Shown: in pieces, positions 25,299 through 34,042 of the stretch
How positions within the stretch are numbered: the first letter of the stretch is position 1
Layout of the letters: each line of letters starts with the position of its first letter
From: 2-01-FULL-39-10-A sp964565795
Lineage (GTDB): Bacteria; Patescibacteriota; Microgenomatia; Levybacterales; UBA12049
Length of the DNA: 55,943 bases
Direction: 5' to 3'
NCBI GenBank assembly: GCA_964565795.1
Contig: CAZMGC010000003.1
Location: forward strand, 1 to 55,943
Notes under the pieces: model-generated
The model's input: the letters and a program-made list of their open reading frames with translations, nothing else
Database searches by the model: none
Told to the model about the DNA's origin: nothing
Program-made: the position numbers and the translations under genes

Positions 25299-25520
25299 TT
25301 ATTTCTTTTTATTAATGAGGAAAAGAAGAGAAATCAAAAGTGCAAATCCAGAAACTGCTAAGAGCATAAATAAGTTGAAATTTCCAGAATTAAAAATTGC
25401 ATCTTTATATTCTTTAAATAATAAGAGAAGAGAAAATGCTAATACTAAAACCAGGAAGGACACAAAACCATTAAGAGCTGTTAAATTTTTTTCGTGATGT
25501 GGAGATTTTTTCTTAGCCAT
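25299..25520 (-). CDS. Small two-helix membrane protein next to the pilin gene
   Basis: About 73 residues starting MAKKKSPHHEKN: a basic His/Lys-rich N-terminal tail, then two hydrophobic segments separated by KEYKDAIFNSGN, and a KKK end. The chosen ATG 25520 lies 10 nt after the stop of the major pilin-like gene; an in-frame ATG at 25556 would overlap it. Probably cotranscribed with the pilin. Function unknown. Confidence 0.55.
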   Translation of the reverse strand: MAKKKSPHHEKNLTALNGFVSFLVLVLAFSLLLLFKEYKDAIFNSGNFNLFMLLAVSGFALLISLLFLINKKK

Positions 25521-25530
25521 CTTAGTGGAC

Positions 25531-25998
25531 CTATCTAGAAATTGTGATTGTCTCACCGTTTTCTGGGCTTATTGCTGAAACTGTAACTCTGTTGTTTGCA
25601 TCTTTAGAAACTTCATATCCTGTGTTGTAAGATGTGCAAGATGTTATGTCTCCACCTGCAATCTGTGGATCTCTAGGCAATGCTGGGATATAAGTTGTTA
25701 AGATATCAGCACAGATATTTGCTTCGCCAACTCCGTCACCGATTTCAGCTGGAGTTGTTAATGGAATACCTGCTGGAAGTACTCCTTTGTGATCAGCTGC
25801 ATATGCTCCGATAGCATTAAGGATCTGAGTTACATCACTTCTTCTTTTTGTATTGTTTGCTTGTCCGAACTGTCTTGCAGGATTAATAGCGATTAAAACG
25901 ATTGAAAGGAGGATAGCTAAAATTCCGATTACAACTAAAAGTTCAATTAATGTAAATCCTGAATTCTTCTTTAATAACTTTGGGCAGTTAATAGTCAT
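25531..25998 (-). CDS. Type IV prepilin (major pilin-like, GspG type)
   Basis: 155 residues with a short basic leader and the prepilin site SG/FTLIELLVVIGILAILLS: Glu at +5 and a hydrophobic helix that packs into the pilus core. The following INPARQFGQANNTKRRSDV is typical of GspG/PilA-type pilins. One Cys pair (ICADIL...TSCTSY) could form a C-terminal disulphide. It has its own promoter-like TTGACA upstream, separate from the rest of the pilus operon, which fits a highly expressed major subunit. Prepilin peptidase is not in the window. Confidence 0.88.
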   Translation of the reverse strand: MTINCPKLLKKNSGFTLIELLVVIGILAILLSIVLIAINPARQFGQANNTKRRSDVTQILNAIGAYAADHKGVLPAGIPLTTPAEIGDGVGEANICADILTTYIPALPRDPQIAGGDITSCTSYNTGYEVSKDANNRVTVSAISPENGETITISR

Positions 25999-26002
25999 AT
26001 AA

Positions 26003-26033
26003 ATACTATGAATAAAAAAATTTGACTTGTCAA
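26003..26033 (-). promoter_or_regulatory. Promoter for the major pilin
   Basis: Minus strand: -35 TTGACA (26028-26033) and the AT-rich -10 region ATAGTA/TAGTAT (26003-26009). With a 17-nt spacer the -10 would be CATAGT, 6 nt from the ATG; with 19 nt it is TAGTAT. The exact -10 is uncertain. Confidence 0.5.
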
Positions 26034-26066
26034 TAGGGTATTTTTTAGCCTCAATTAGGATCGCTT

Positions 26067-26891
26067 TTAATTTTGTATATTAGCACTTTCTGTTGATGGA
26101 TTTATCTGAGAATTTATTATGGTAGGAGTTATATTAGATGGTTCAAAAACTGTTGGAACTGGTGCAGTATTAGTTGTAGTTGGAACAACGACTGGCGGTT
26201 TTGCAGGAGTTAAAACAAATTTGTAAATTACAAAAAATAAAATTAAAAATAAAATCGCAAGAACCCCTAACATCCCATAAAGCCTTTTATTATCCTTTTT
26301 CTCTTTCTTTTGCGATTCTTCAGAAATTATGACTTCAGACGTTAAGCTAAAACCTCTTAACTCAGCAGCCTTATCTAAAACAAGAGCTAAATCAAGATTA
26401 GTTTTAAGCTGAGGAATAGTTTCAAGGCAAAAAGATAATGGGATGACAGCACTTACTAAAAAACCCGAGTTTGAAAATGATTCCTTTACTGTATCAGAAA
26501 AACTTCTATTAGCTGCTACTACTTTAATTTTTCCCGGAAATTTAGCTTGCCTACTTATATAATCTTGGAATGGAACAAGATCTAAAAATTCTTGAATATT
26601 TTTCTCCATTTGCACAGTCCCCAGAGGAAAATCTTTATCAAAAGTTACATTTGGTGATAGTAAAATAATTATACTTTTTGGAGCTATTTTGTTCGCGTTT
26701 AAAAATGTCTGAATAGCTACTTCAAGTTTTTTCCTACTTACAACTTCAAGGTCGCTTACAATATCTTGTGTGAATTCAAGCCCAATAGGAGAAGATAATG
26801 TTTGATCGTAGAAAAAACCGCGATTAGCTTCTAAATAAAAAATGCCAGCAATTTTTTTAGGAACTTCTTTTTTTAATTTATCTCTTTCCAT
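26067..26891 (-). CDS. Pilus-operon protein, PilM/PilN-like candidate
   Basis: 274 residues, not clearly recognised. Residues 1-200 are a soluble alpha/beta domain (KKIAGIFYLEANRGFFYD, IIILLSPNVTFDKDF). A strong membrane helix lies at about 207-228 (GVLAILFLILFFVIYKFVL) and a Pro/Thr/Asn-rich tail of about 45 residues follows. A cytoplasmic alpha/beta domain fused to a membrane helix is reminiscent of PilM plus the start of PilN, but the actin-like phosphate loops of PilM are not evident. It overlaps the upstream PilX-like gene by 19 nt. It is last in the pilus operon, where PilM/N/O are otherwise missing. Confidence 0.55.
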   Translation of the reverse strand: MERDKLKKEVPKKIAGIFYLEANRGFFYDQTLSSPIGLEFTQDIVSDLEVVSRKKLEVAIQTFLNANKIAPKSIIILLSPNVTFDKDFPLGTVQMEKNIQEFLDLVPFQDYISRQAKFPGKIKVVAANRSFSDTVKESFSNSGFLVSAVIPLSFCLETIPQLKTNLDLALVLDKAAELRGFSLTSEVIISEESQKKEKKDNKRLYGMLGVLAILFLILFFVIYKFVLTPAKPPVVVPTTTNTAPVPTVFEPSNITPTIINSQINPSTESANIQN

Positions 26892-27244
26892 GATGTAACC
26901 GTAACCTGATTATTAGTATTCGTTGTCACTACTTGAACTTTTCTCACAGATCTATAGACAGTTGCAGTACTAATAATAGTACCATTATTAACTTGTATTA
27001 CAACAGAGCCGCCATCTACGTTTAAAGTTTCACCCGCATAATTTGGATCTCTAATAAGCCTAAGGAGTGCATTTTCAGCACCTGTCTCTGCAGCATAAAA
27101 TGCAAGTGTCCCTTGCTCAGCGCTACTTGTGGAAGAGGCATTATTTAAAACAACAATTGTGACACCTGAAACTATTGTTAAGGAAATTACCATAAAAAAT
27201 AACAAAGTTATCAATGCGCTACCTTTTTGTGATTTTAAATTCAT
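26873..27244 (-). CDS. PilX-like pilus assembly protein (minor pilin)
   Basis: 123 residues. QKGSALITLLFFMVISLTIV is a prepilin-like N-terminal helix with Gly at -1 but no Glu at +5, as in PilX/GspK-type minor pilins. AFYAAETGAENALLRL is the conserved stretch that follows in PilX_N proteins. It starts within the stop of the preceding minor pilin (ATGA). Predicted to be part of the initiating tip complex. Confidence 0.75.
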   Translation of the reverse strand: MNLKSQKGSALITLLFFMVISLTIVSGVTIVVLNNASSTSSAEQGTLAFYAAETGAENALLRLIRDPNYAGETLNVDGGSVVIQVNNGTIISTATVYRSVRKVQVVTTNTNNQVTVTSWKEIN

Positions 27245-27744
27245 CTTAAACCTCCTGTTGTCTGAAATTCTCTAACTTCTTTTCCTTTTCTCTTTGTGAC
27301 TTCAGAAGTTAACGTAAACGACATTTGGATTAAATCTTTCCCGCCAGTTACACCTTCTAATTTAGTAAATGAAAGATTTGTAGCAGTTGTTTCACTACTA
27401 TTAAGCTGATCTGTGGTTCCAGTCGATGCATTATTTAAATTTATAACTCCATCACTTAGTGAATAAGTTAGATTCTGATTGTCTACGACAATTGTTAATG
27501 CAGACCCACTTGCACCAAGCGCTATGGGAAGTGTTATTGAAGAAGCCCTACTTACATCATAACTAAATCTATTTATTATGAATTTTCCGTCCACATCAAC
27601 TGAAGAATTTGCTTCGGATTCTAACTGAAATTCAAAAACTGAACCAAACATTTGAAGAGTTACTGTCAGGAGAATGCTGAAAATTCCCATATACAATAAA
27701 AGCTCAACGAGAGTAAATCCTTTTTTATTTTTAAAAAATTTCAT
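27241..27744 (-). CDS. Minor prepilin, GspJ/PilW-like
   Basis: 167 residues. NKKGFTLVELLLYMGIFSIL is a textbook class III signal with Glu+5. The later DGKFIINRFSYDVSRASSI resembles GspJ/PilW proteins. Shine-Dalgarno AAGGGG lies 8 nt before the ATG, inside the palindrome CCCCTTAAGGGG that straddles the stop of the upstream gene. It overlaps the next gene by 4 nt. A minor pilin of the tip or assembly complex. Confidence 0.8.
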   Translation of the reverse strand: MKFFKNKKGFTLVELLLYMGIFSILLTVTLQMFGSVFEFQLESEANSSVDVDGKFIINRFSYDVSRASSITLPIALGASGSALTIVVDNQNLTYSLSDGVINLNNASTGTTDQLNSSETTATNLSFTKLEGVTGGKDLIQMSFTLTSEVTKRKGKEVREFQTTGGLR

Positions 27745-27756
27745 GATATTTACCCC

Positions 27757-30723
27757 TTAAGGGGAGTAATTAACTCCGAAATCAAAAACAGTTGGAGTCT
27801 GCAATTGGTCAGTTGAAGTCATATAAACTTTATATCTCATACATCTCCCGGCATTTTCATATCCTGATCCATCGGAATTTTTTGGTAATTCCGATGCAGA
27901 AGTAAAAAATGTGCCTGTCGTTCCATCAGGGCCAACATACACATAGTTCGCATTCGTACAACTCCCTCCAACCGGATCCGCAATTGCTACTTGGAAATTT
28001 AGAGTTGTTTGCGATGGAACATTTGTGGTTGTAAAAAATCTATTAAACATTGACTCTTTCGTTGCGTCAAATGCAGCAGATGTAAAGGTTCCGGAAGAAA
28101 CAAATACAGCATCATCTGGACCACCTTCAATAATCTTTAACTCATTTACAGTCGTATTCGCCACCATATAAACGAAATTATCGCTATCTGCCTCAGAAAC
28201 TGATGTTAAATCATTAAATCCTTGATCAAAGTTAATACCTGCACAGTAAGTAGGAGATGCCTCAGTTGAACTGTTCAATACCTGATACTCCTCAGCATTT
28301 GCCGGATCTGGATCTCCATCACTACCTACCAAAACAACTCTTTCACCATTTAAAACAGTCAGTGATCTTCTTGGAAATAGCTGTGCATTTGCACCGGTTC
28401 CATAATAAAAACCAGTAGTTGGTCCATAAGACGGAGACCCTGAAGTACCAGATAAAAATGCAGGGGCTGTTTTATTAGAAGTATTAATAATGTAAAATTG
28501 TTTACTATCCGGTACTCCATTACTATTCCCGTCAATTCCCCCATTTGAAGAAATATAAGCACGCGTTCCATCTGCTTTTGCAAAAACAGAATTAGCTGCT
28601 TCTTCAGTTCCTGACTGAGAATTGAAATCCAATCCACTTATTGTTTTCCATGCTGAATTTCCGCCAGAAAGCCTTCCACAAGAATTACTGCTTATGGTAG
28701 GATTTGAAGTCGTGGTTGGTATACTTGTTACGTCAACTATTTCAAACTCCCTGTCAGTGACTCCACCTACAGCTACATACACATAGGTATTTGGACCAAC
28801 TTTCACAGGAAATATATCATTTGTAGCGTTTAACTCTATGTTTCCTCCATCTGAACAGTCAGGATGAATCGGGGAAGTCGTATTCCAGTTAGAACCCGTC
28901 GCACCAGAGCCATATTTCGCGGCTGTACTAGGACTGCACTCATAACCGCTTAACTCAATCCTGCATCCCAACATATCTAATCCATTCCCGGACGATTTAC
29001 TGTCAATGTTACTCAAATCGAAAGTATATAAATATCCGCCAGACGCCATGTATCCCCTATCTTCCAAAACTGCAATTGTAGTAGCTCCGTACCCGAAAGG
29101 TGACTGATCAAAATTATTATGCGTGTAGTGAACTCTAACTGATGCCCAATCCAGAGAAAAATCCCTGGTTGTATCACTCGCAATATTGATTACTCTTAGT
29201 CTGAAATTGCTGTTTGTAAAATCTGAATCTGTCCAACTTCTATCCCATGCATCACTAGCGCTACCTAAAATGTATGAGGCTTCACTTGTGGTTAGATTAC
29301 TTGTGGTTTTCGCCGTTGTCCAAGTAGTCCCCCCATCCCAGGAAAGCTGAACACACATGCGCGGTGCTCCTGTAGTATTATCTACCCTCGCATCAAGTCT
29401 CACTTCGATTCCATCAATATTAGAGCCTTCAGGTACATCTATTCCATAGTTATAAAACCTATGCTTGTCTTTATCTGCTCCAGTACAATTTACTCCAGTT
29501 CCATTTCCACTATTTGTGTCCACTGCGAATGAATTATTATCGCTATATGCTCTCGTAGGATTTGAGGCAAATCCATCATTATCTCCTCCGCTCTCAGCAG
29601 AATTTGCAGCAGGATTTAAAAATCCTGTATTGGCACTAGCTGCATAATTAGCGTGAATTTTTGTATTAAAAAAAGTTTTATATTTATAAATATTGTTCAC
29701 GGGATCTTCAAATTCCCCAGCAGAAGTCTCATCATTATCAGGATTATTATCATTTACTAAAACTGCAATTACCTCTTTATTGGGAAGATTTGTTCCAAGA
29801 AGTGCATATGTATTATTTCCAGAAGATTTATAATATTTTACGTCAGTTGTTTTAAAACTATTATCAAGCCCGGTTCCACCAGGTGGCGAATATCCCCCAG
29901 AAAACTCAGACGAATTCATCGTAAACTTTCCTCTAAGAGTTGCAGTCGGTGTAGCTGAGTTAGCAGTAACATTTATATAAGCCATTTTTATGGAATTTGA
30001 TGTCGTTGGTGAAGTTGCTACATAAACATCATTTGGAACATCTGTAGTTAAATTTGCTGTAGCTGCTACAGCCACCGGTGGACCGTCGGGTAAATCAATG
30101 GTCGCAGTAGAAAACGAAGGAGAACACCACTTCGCTTTGTTATTATTTATTAGCTTTAGTTCCCCACCAGTCACATTGGTAGCTTGAGTATTGTCAAATT
30201 CTCCAGCACTAAATTGTGACTGAGTAGTCTCGGTATACGCTAAATTCTTATGCCGGGTGTAATAAGACGTAGTGCTAACGGTAGAAACAAATGGAGTGTT
30301 CCAAGAAACACTTGTAACAACTTTTTTAGTTGACGGGTCAACTGATCCACCATTTGAAGTTATCGCACCTGAAGAATCTCTGTATGTGTCACTTATTGTT
30401 AGACTAACTGAATAATCATCAACACTTCGGGTGCCAGCTGCGAGAACATATTTTCCTCCCGAAATTGTCACATGATAGGTACCGTTTGTCTCTATATTTG
30501 ACCAATCTCTCTGGGCTATACTCCTAACGCCTTCTTGAGCCTCTTTTAGATAATTGGAAGCCTCAAGTCTTTGCTCTTGCTGAGCTCTTCCACCACGACT
30601 GGCTACTAGTCCAACAAGTATTGCTGGTAAAATTAATGTAGCAAGACCGATTGCTATTAAGAGCTCAACTAGCGATTGTCCTTTTTGAGACTTAAATAAT
30701 TTTAACGAATCAGTAATTTTCAT
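27757..30723 (-). CDS. Very large pilin-like protein, probable pilus-tip adhesin
   Basis: 988 residues, about six times a normal pilin. The N-terminus KGQSLVELLIAIGLATLIL is a prepilin signal with Glu+5, followed by a GspI/PilV-like start (LEASNYLKEAQEGVRSIAQ). Around residues 425-530 there is a beta-sandwich-like block (DGIEVRLDARVD, LSWDGGTTWT, RLRVINIASD). Residues about 550-860 contain repeated YVYVAVGG..EIVDVTS and FYIINTSNK units resembling LVIVD-type beta-propeller repeats. Many Cys occur late. A pilin helix carrying a propeller head suggests a tip-located attachment protein, comparable in role (not homology) to PilY1. Confidence 0.75.
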   Translation of the reverse strand: MKITDSLKLFKSQKGQSLVELLIAIGLATLILPAILVGLVASRGGRAQQEQRLEASNYLKEAQEGVRSIAQRDWSNIETNGTYHVTISGGKYVLAAGTRSVDDYSVSLTISDTYRDSSGAITSNGGSVDPSTKKVVTSVSWNTPFVSTVSTTSYYTRHKNLAYTETTQSQFSAGEFDNTQATNVTGGELKLINNNKAKWCSPSFSTATIDLPDGPPVAVAATANLTTDVPNDVYVATSPTTSNSIKMAYINVTANSATPTATLRGKFTMNSSEFSGGYSPPGGTGLDNSFKTTDVKYYKSSGNNTYALLGTNLPNKEVIAVLVNDNNPDNDETSAGEFEDPVNNIYKYKTFFNTKIHANYAASANTGFLNPAANSAESGGDNDGFASNPTRAYSDNNSFAVDTNSGNGTGVNCTGADKDKHRFYNYGIDVPEGSNIDGIEVRLDARVDNTTGAPRMCVQLSWDGGTTWTTAKTTSNLTTSEASYILGSASDAWDRSWTDSDFTNSNFRLRVINIASDTTRDFSLDWASVRVHYTHNNFDQSPFGYGATTIAVLEDRGYMASGGYLYTFDLSNIDSKSSGNGLDMLGCRIELSGYECSPSTAAKYGSGATGSNWNTTSPIHPDCSDGGNIELNATNDIFPVKVGPNTYVYVAVGGVTDREFEIVDVTSIPTTTSNPTISSNSCGRLSGGNSAWKTISGLDFNSQSGTEEAANSVFAKADGTRAYISSNGGIDGNSNGVPDSKQFYIINTSNKTAPAFLSGTSGSPSYGPTTGFYYGTGANAQLFPRRSLTVLNGERVVLVGSDGDPDPANAEEYQVLNSSTEASPTYCAGINFDQGFNDLTSVSEADSDNFVYMVANTTVNELKIIEGGPDDAVFVSSGTFTSAAFDATKESMFNRFFTTTNVPSQTTLNFQVAIADPVGGSCTNANYVYVGPDGTTGTFFTSASELPKNSDGSGYENAGRCMRYKVYMTSTDQLQTPTVFDFGVNYSP

Positions 30724-30724
30724 A

Positions 30725-31231
30725 TTAGTTCATACCTGTTATTACACCGTATCTATTTAGAGTAATCACAGTCTGATCACTAGTACTAAGCGACTTAAAA
30801 ATAATACTATTTGAAGTATCAGAATAACCTACAATCTCTCCGCTTAAAACAGAAAAAAGAAGAGTGTTACTTGGTAAAGTCGTGCTTGTAATTTCTATAT
30901 CTTCCGGAAGCTCTATGGTGTAATTTGTGGGATCCGCTGCATTGTATGAATTTCCATTAAAAAGCGTGTATCTATCAGATAAAAAATAAACACCATAATT
31001 ACTAGCAGCGGCTCTTCCCTCAGTAGAACCCGTCATTGCCTTTAATTGCTGAGACCTAATATCTGAAACCAAATTGTCGAGATTTGAACGTTCTGAAGTT
31101 GATCCTTGAGTACGAAGTAGGTTAAAAGTAATTATTCCAAATAATACTGCCATCACAGAGGTAGTTATCATTACCTCTAATAAGCTAAACCCTTCGTGAG
31201 AAAAAAATTTTCTTTTCAGTAATTTGAGCAT
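30725..31231 (-). CDS. Minor prepilin, GspH/FimT-like
   Basis: About 168 residues from ATG 31231, which follows the pilC stop by 1 nt; an in-frame ATG at 31255 would overlap pilC. HEGFSLLEVMITTSVMAVLF is the class III signal with Glu+5. The C-terminal half (DRYTLFNGNSY, TVITLNRYGVITG) resembles GspH/FimT. It lies 1 nt before the giant pilin-like gene, so it belongs to the same minor-pilin set. Confidence 0.78.
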   Translation of the reverse strand: MLKLLKRKFFSHEGFSLLEVMITTSVMAVLFGIITFNLLRTQGSTSERSNLDNLVSDIRSQQLKAMTGSTEGRAAASNYGVYFLSDRYTLFNGNSYNAADPTNYTIELPEDIEITSTTLPSNTLLFSVLSGEIVGYSDTSNSIIFKSLSTSDQTVITLNRYGVITGMN

Positions 31232-31232
31232 A

Positions 31233-32288
31233 TTATCTACTGCTAACCTGCCCAATAAGTCCGTAGATAGGAGCGATTATGGAAAGCATTACTCCTCCTA
31301 CTAAAAGTCCTACCACAACAAGCATTACTGGTTCTAGAAGCGTTGTTAATGCTTTTAAGCTATTTGTAACCCGATAATCTTGCTGCTCTGAAATATCCTG
31401 CATAGACTTATCGAGTGTTCCCGTTTTTTCTCCTGCCTCAACAATTTTTATCATTATCGAATTAAAATATTTCTTTTGATCCTTAAAACCTTGAGAAAGA
31501 TTTTTTCCACCCAAAACTGTTTCATTGGCATATTTAATTGCAGCTGCAATATCTTTTCTTCTTACAACTTCATGCGAAAGCTCTAATGCATTTGTAATAG
31601 TTATCCCTGAAGTAAGAAGTAAATACATACTCCTCGAAAACCGAGCTAAATCAATTTCTTTAACTAAATTCTTGATTAGAGGGATTCTATAAAAACCTCC
31701 CATAATCACTCTTCTCTGAGCCTTAAAAAGAAAAATCATGCCAATTATCGCTACTGCTAAAACAGCTACTACTATAAGTGTGTAGTCTAATAATAAATTT
31801 GATGTTGCAATTAAGAATCTCGTGGGCAGTGGAAGATTTACATTAAGACGCGAGAAAACAGTCGATATTTTAGGTATAACAACAGTTAAAATTAAAAGCA
31901 AAACCCCCATAAAAACCACCACGATAACTACTGGATAAATCATTGCGGCTTTTACTTTATCGTTAAACTCCATTTCTTTTTGGATTTGATTTTTTAAATC
32001 TTTAAGTGTTACATCAAGAGTACCTGCTTCCTCAGATGCTTTTAAAACATTTACGGTAACTTTATCGAAAACTTCAGGAAATTTTGCAAATGAAGTATAT
32101 ATGTGTTGACCCTGAACCATGTCCTCCCTCATTACAGTAAGAATTCTTTTTGTATTGCCTTTAGAGTCTTCCAGAAGCGAATCCACGGTCTCAAGAATTG
32201 GTATTCCAGCAGTTATCATGGTAGCTAAATTTCCAAGAAGAGCTAACTTATCATTATTTTTTATTCTTAATTTTTCGTCTTTTACCAT
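31233..32288 (-). CDS. pilC: Type IV pilus inner-membrane platform protein PilC/GspF
   Basis: 351 residues, two repeated GspF domains with three membrane segments. MITAGIPILETVDSLLED and LLTSGITITNALELS are the paired cytoplasmic motifs. ASEEAGTLDVTLKDL and VEAGEKTGTLDKSMQ are the matching second motifs. Hydrophobic segments follow near residues 120, 175 and 325. Couples the ATPase PilB (immediately upstream, 2 nt) to the growing pilus. Confidence 0.92.
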   Translation of the reverse strand: MVKDEKLRIKNNDKLALLGNLATMITAGIPILETVDSLLEDSKGNTKRILTVMREDMVQGQHIYTSFAKFPEVFDKVTVNVLKASEEAGTLDVTLKDLKNQIQKEMEFNDKVKAAMIYPVVIVVVFMGVLLLILTVVIPKISTVFSRLNVNLPLPTRFLIATSNLLLDYTLIVVAVLAVAIIGMIFLFKAQRRVIMGGFYRIPLIKNLVKEIDLARFSRSMYLLLTSGITITNALELSHEVVRRKDIAAAIKYANETVLGGKNLSQGFKDQKKYFNSIMIKIVEAGEKTGTLDKSMQDISEQQDYRVTNSLKALTTLLEPVMLVVVGLLVGGVMLSIIAPIYGLIGQVSSR

Positions 32289-32290
32289 AT

Positions 32291-33973
32291 TTAGCCTGAT
32301 TCAACTTTTGTAACTCTAAGAACCTCCTTAATAGTAGTCATTCCTTTTCCAACTTTCTGCATTCCATCATCAAGCATTGTCGTCATTCCTTCTTCTATAG
32401 CTTGTCTTGCAATTTCATCTGAATCACTTTTTCCTGTAATGAGCGCTCTAATTTTTTCGGACATATCTATAACTTCAAAAATTCCAATTCTTCCTGTGTA
32501 ACCTGTAGCATGACAAACTCTACATCCTTTTCCTTCGTAAACCCTTATCTGGTCCTGCGGACCAAAATGCTTAGTAATTACACTATCAGGAATATCTTTA
32601 AGTGCGTCCTTTCTATTTAGAACAACAGGAGATTTACATGAATCACAAATCTTTCTAACAAGTCTCTGGGCAATAATTACATTTACTGTGGAAGCGACCA
32701 GGAATGGTTCAATTTTCATATCAATAAGGCGAGGAAGAGTAGTCGCAGCATCATTTGTGTGAACCGTGGATAAAACCAAATGCCCGGTTAAGGCAGCATT
32801 TACTGCAATTCCAGCTGTTTCACTATCTCTAATTTCTCCCACGAAAATAACATTTGGGTCCTGCCTAAGAATCGAACGCAACCCATTAGCAAAGGTTAAG
32901 TTTGTTTTAGGATTAACCTGAATTTGGTTAACTCCTTTAATTCTATATTCAACAGGTTCTTCAATGGTCGTAATATTTTTTTCTCTAGTGTTAACGATTT
33001 TCAGAATTGCATAAACCGATGTCGTTTTTCCAGATCCAGTCGGACCAGTTGAGAGAATCATACCGTAAGATTTATTAATAGCATTTGTTACTTTTATAAG
33101 ATCTTTCTCATTCATTCCCAAATCCTGAAGAGAAAACTGCCTGAATTTAGAAGATAAAAGTCTCATAACTACTTTTTCTCCCTCAGTTACCGGAATCATC
33201 GAAACACGAATATCCAGATTTTCATCATCTACTTCTATCCTCATTTTTCCGTCCTGTGCACTTAAATGCTCATCAGTTCTTAATCTAGATAAAACCTTTA
33301 TTCTTGTAGTTATCCTGTCGTGAAGTTTTTTATCAACGTATAAAACATCATGTAAAATTCCATCAATTCTAAATCTTACAAGTGAATTTTTTTCTTCTGG
33401 CTCTATATGCACGTCTGATGCTTTATCACGATATGCGTAAGTAATAAGCAAATCTACAATCTTTGCAATTGGCGCATCATCCATACTAGTTGCAGTTCTA
33501 GTAATTTCAGCTTGAAGCATTTCATCAAATGTCTGCTGAAGATCTTTTCTGTAAAGCTGAAGGACATTATCAAGGTCTTTTTCTGTCGCCATGTAGACTG
33601 TAACCTTCTGACCTGTTTTTTTCTGTATTATTTCAGCAAGCTTTGTGTTGACTGGATCAGAAGCGGCAAGCTTTACGCCATCATTATCTTTTGCAAATAC
33701 TATTGCCTTATGTTTTCGAGCAATTCTTTCAGGAATTATTCGATAAACATTTTCAGGAATTGTTATGTTCTCAAGATTTACATAAGGATACTTAATGTGA
33801 GCTGCGATTAATTGACCAAGCTTCTCGTCCGGAATTACATCTTTTTCCATGAGAGCTTGCTGAAGAGGAATTCTGGCGTTAGCTGCGAACACCAATACAT
33901 CTCGCATGGTTTTGGTATCAACCAAACCAGATTGGAGCATTAACTGCTGTATCTCTATATCGGGCAGTAACAT
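32291..33973 (-). CDS. pilB: Type IV pilus extension ATPase PilB/GspE
   Basis: 560 residues. The N-terminal MshEN-like domain is followed by the hexameric ATPase: GPTGSGKTTSVYAIL (Walker A), the Asp box (DVHIEPEEKNSLVRFRIDG), VGEIRDSETAGIA (Walker B) and the His box TGHLVLSTVHTND. The zinc tetracysteine CDSCK...CRVCHATG near residues 450-500 is intact. First gene of the pilus operon, about 70 nt after secA. No retraction ATPase PilT is in the window. Confidence 0.95.
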   Translation of the reverse strand: MLLPDIEIQQLMLQSGLVDTKTMRDVLVFAANARIPLQQALMEKDVIPDEKLGQLIAAHIKYPYVNLENITIPENVYRIIPERIARKHKAIVFAKDNDGVKLAASDPVNTKLAEIIQKKTGQKVTVYMATEKDLDNVLQLYRKDLQQTFDEMLQAEITRTATSMDDAPIAKIVDLLITYAYRDKASDVHIEPEEKNSLVRFRIDGILHDVLYVDKKLHDRITTRIKVLSRLRTDEHLSAQDGKMRIEVDDENLDIRVSMIPVTEGEKVVMRLLSSKFRQFSLQDLGMNEKDLIKVTNAINKSYGMILSTGPTGSGKTTSVYAILKIVNTREKNITTIEEPVEYRIKGVNQIQVNPKTNLTFANGLRSILRQDPNVIFVGEIRDSETAGIAVNAALTGHLVLSTVHTNDAATTLPRLIDMKIEPFLVASTVNVIIAQRLVRKICDSCKSPVVLNRKDALKDIPDSVITKHFGPQDQIRVYEGKGCRVCHATGYTGRIGIFEVIDMSEKIRALITGKSDSDEIARQAIEEGMTTMLDDGMQKVGKGMTTIKEVLRVTKVESG

Positions 33974-34042
33974 AGGTTTAGAACGCCAATTAAGGCGCTA
34001 ATTAAATCCTAGCATAGAATGAGGAAAAGTTGAATAGAAAAA

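Noticed and set aside
33974..34042. GCGCC-TTAATT-GGCG inverted repeat between secA and pilB as a terminator
   Set aside because: Only a 4-5 bp stem and no T-tract on the secA strand. It could be an operator, but the evidence is too thin to list.
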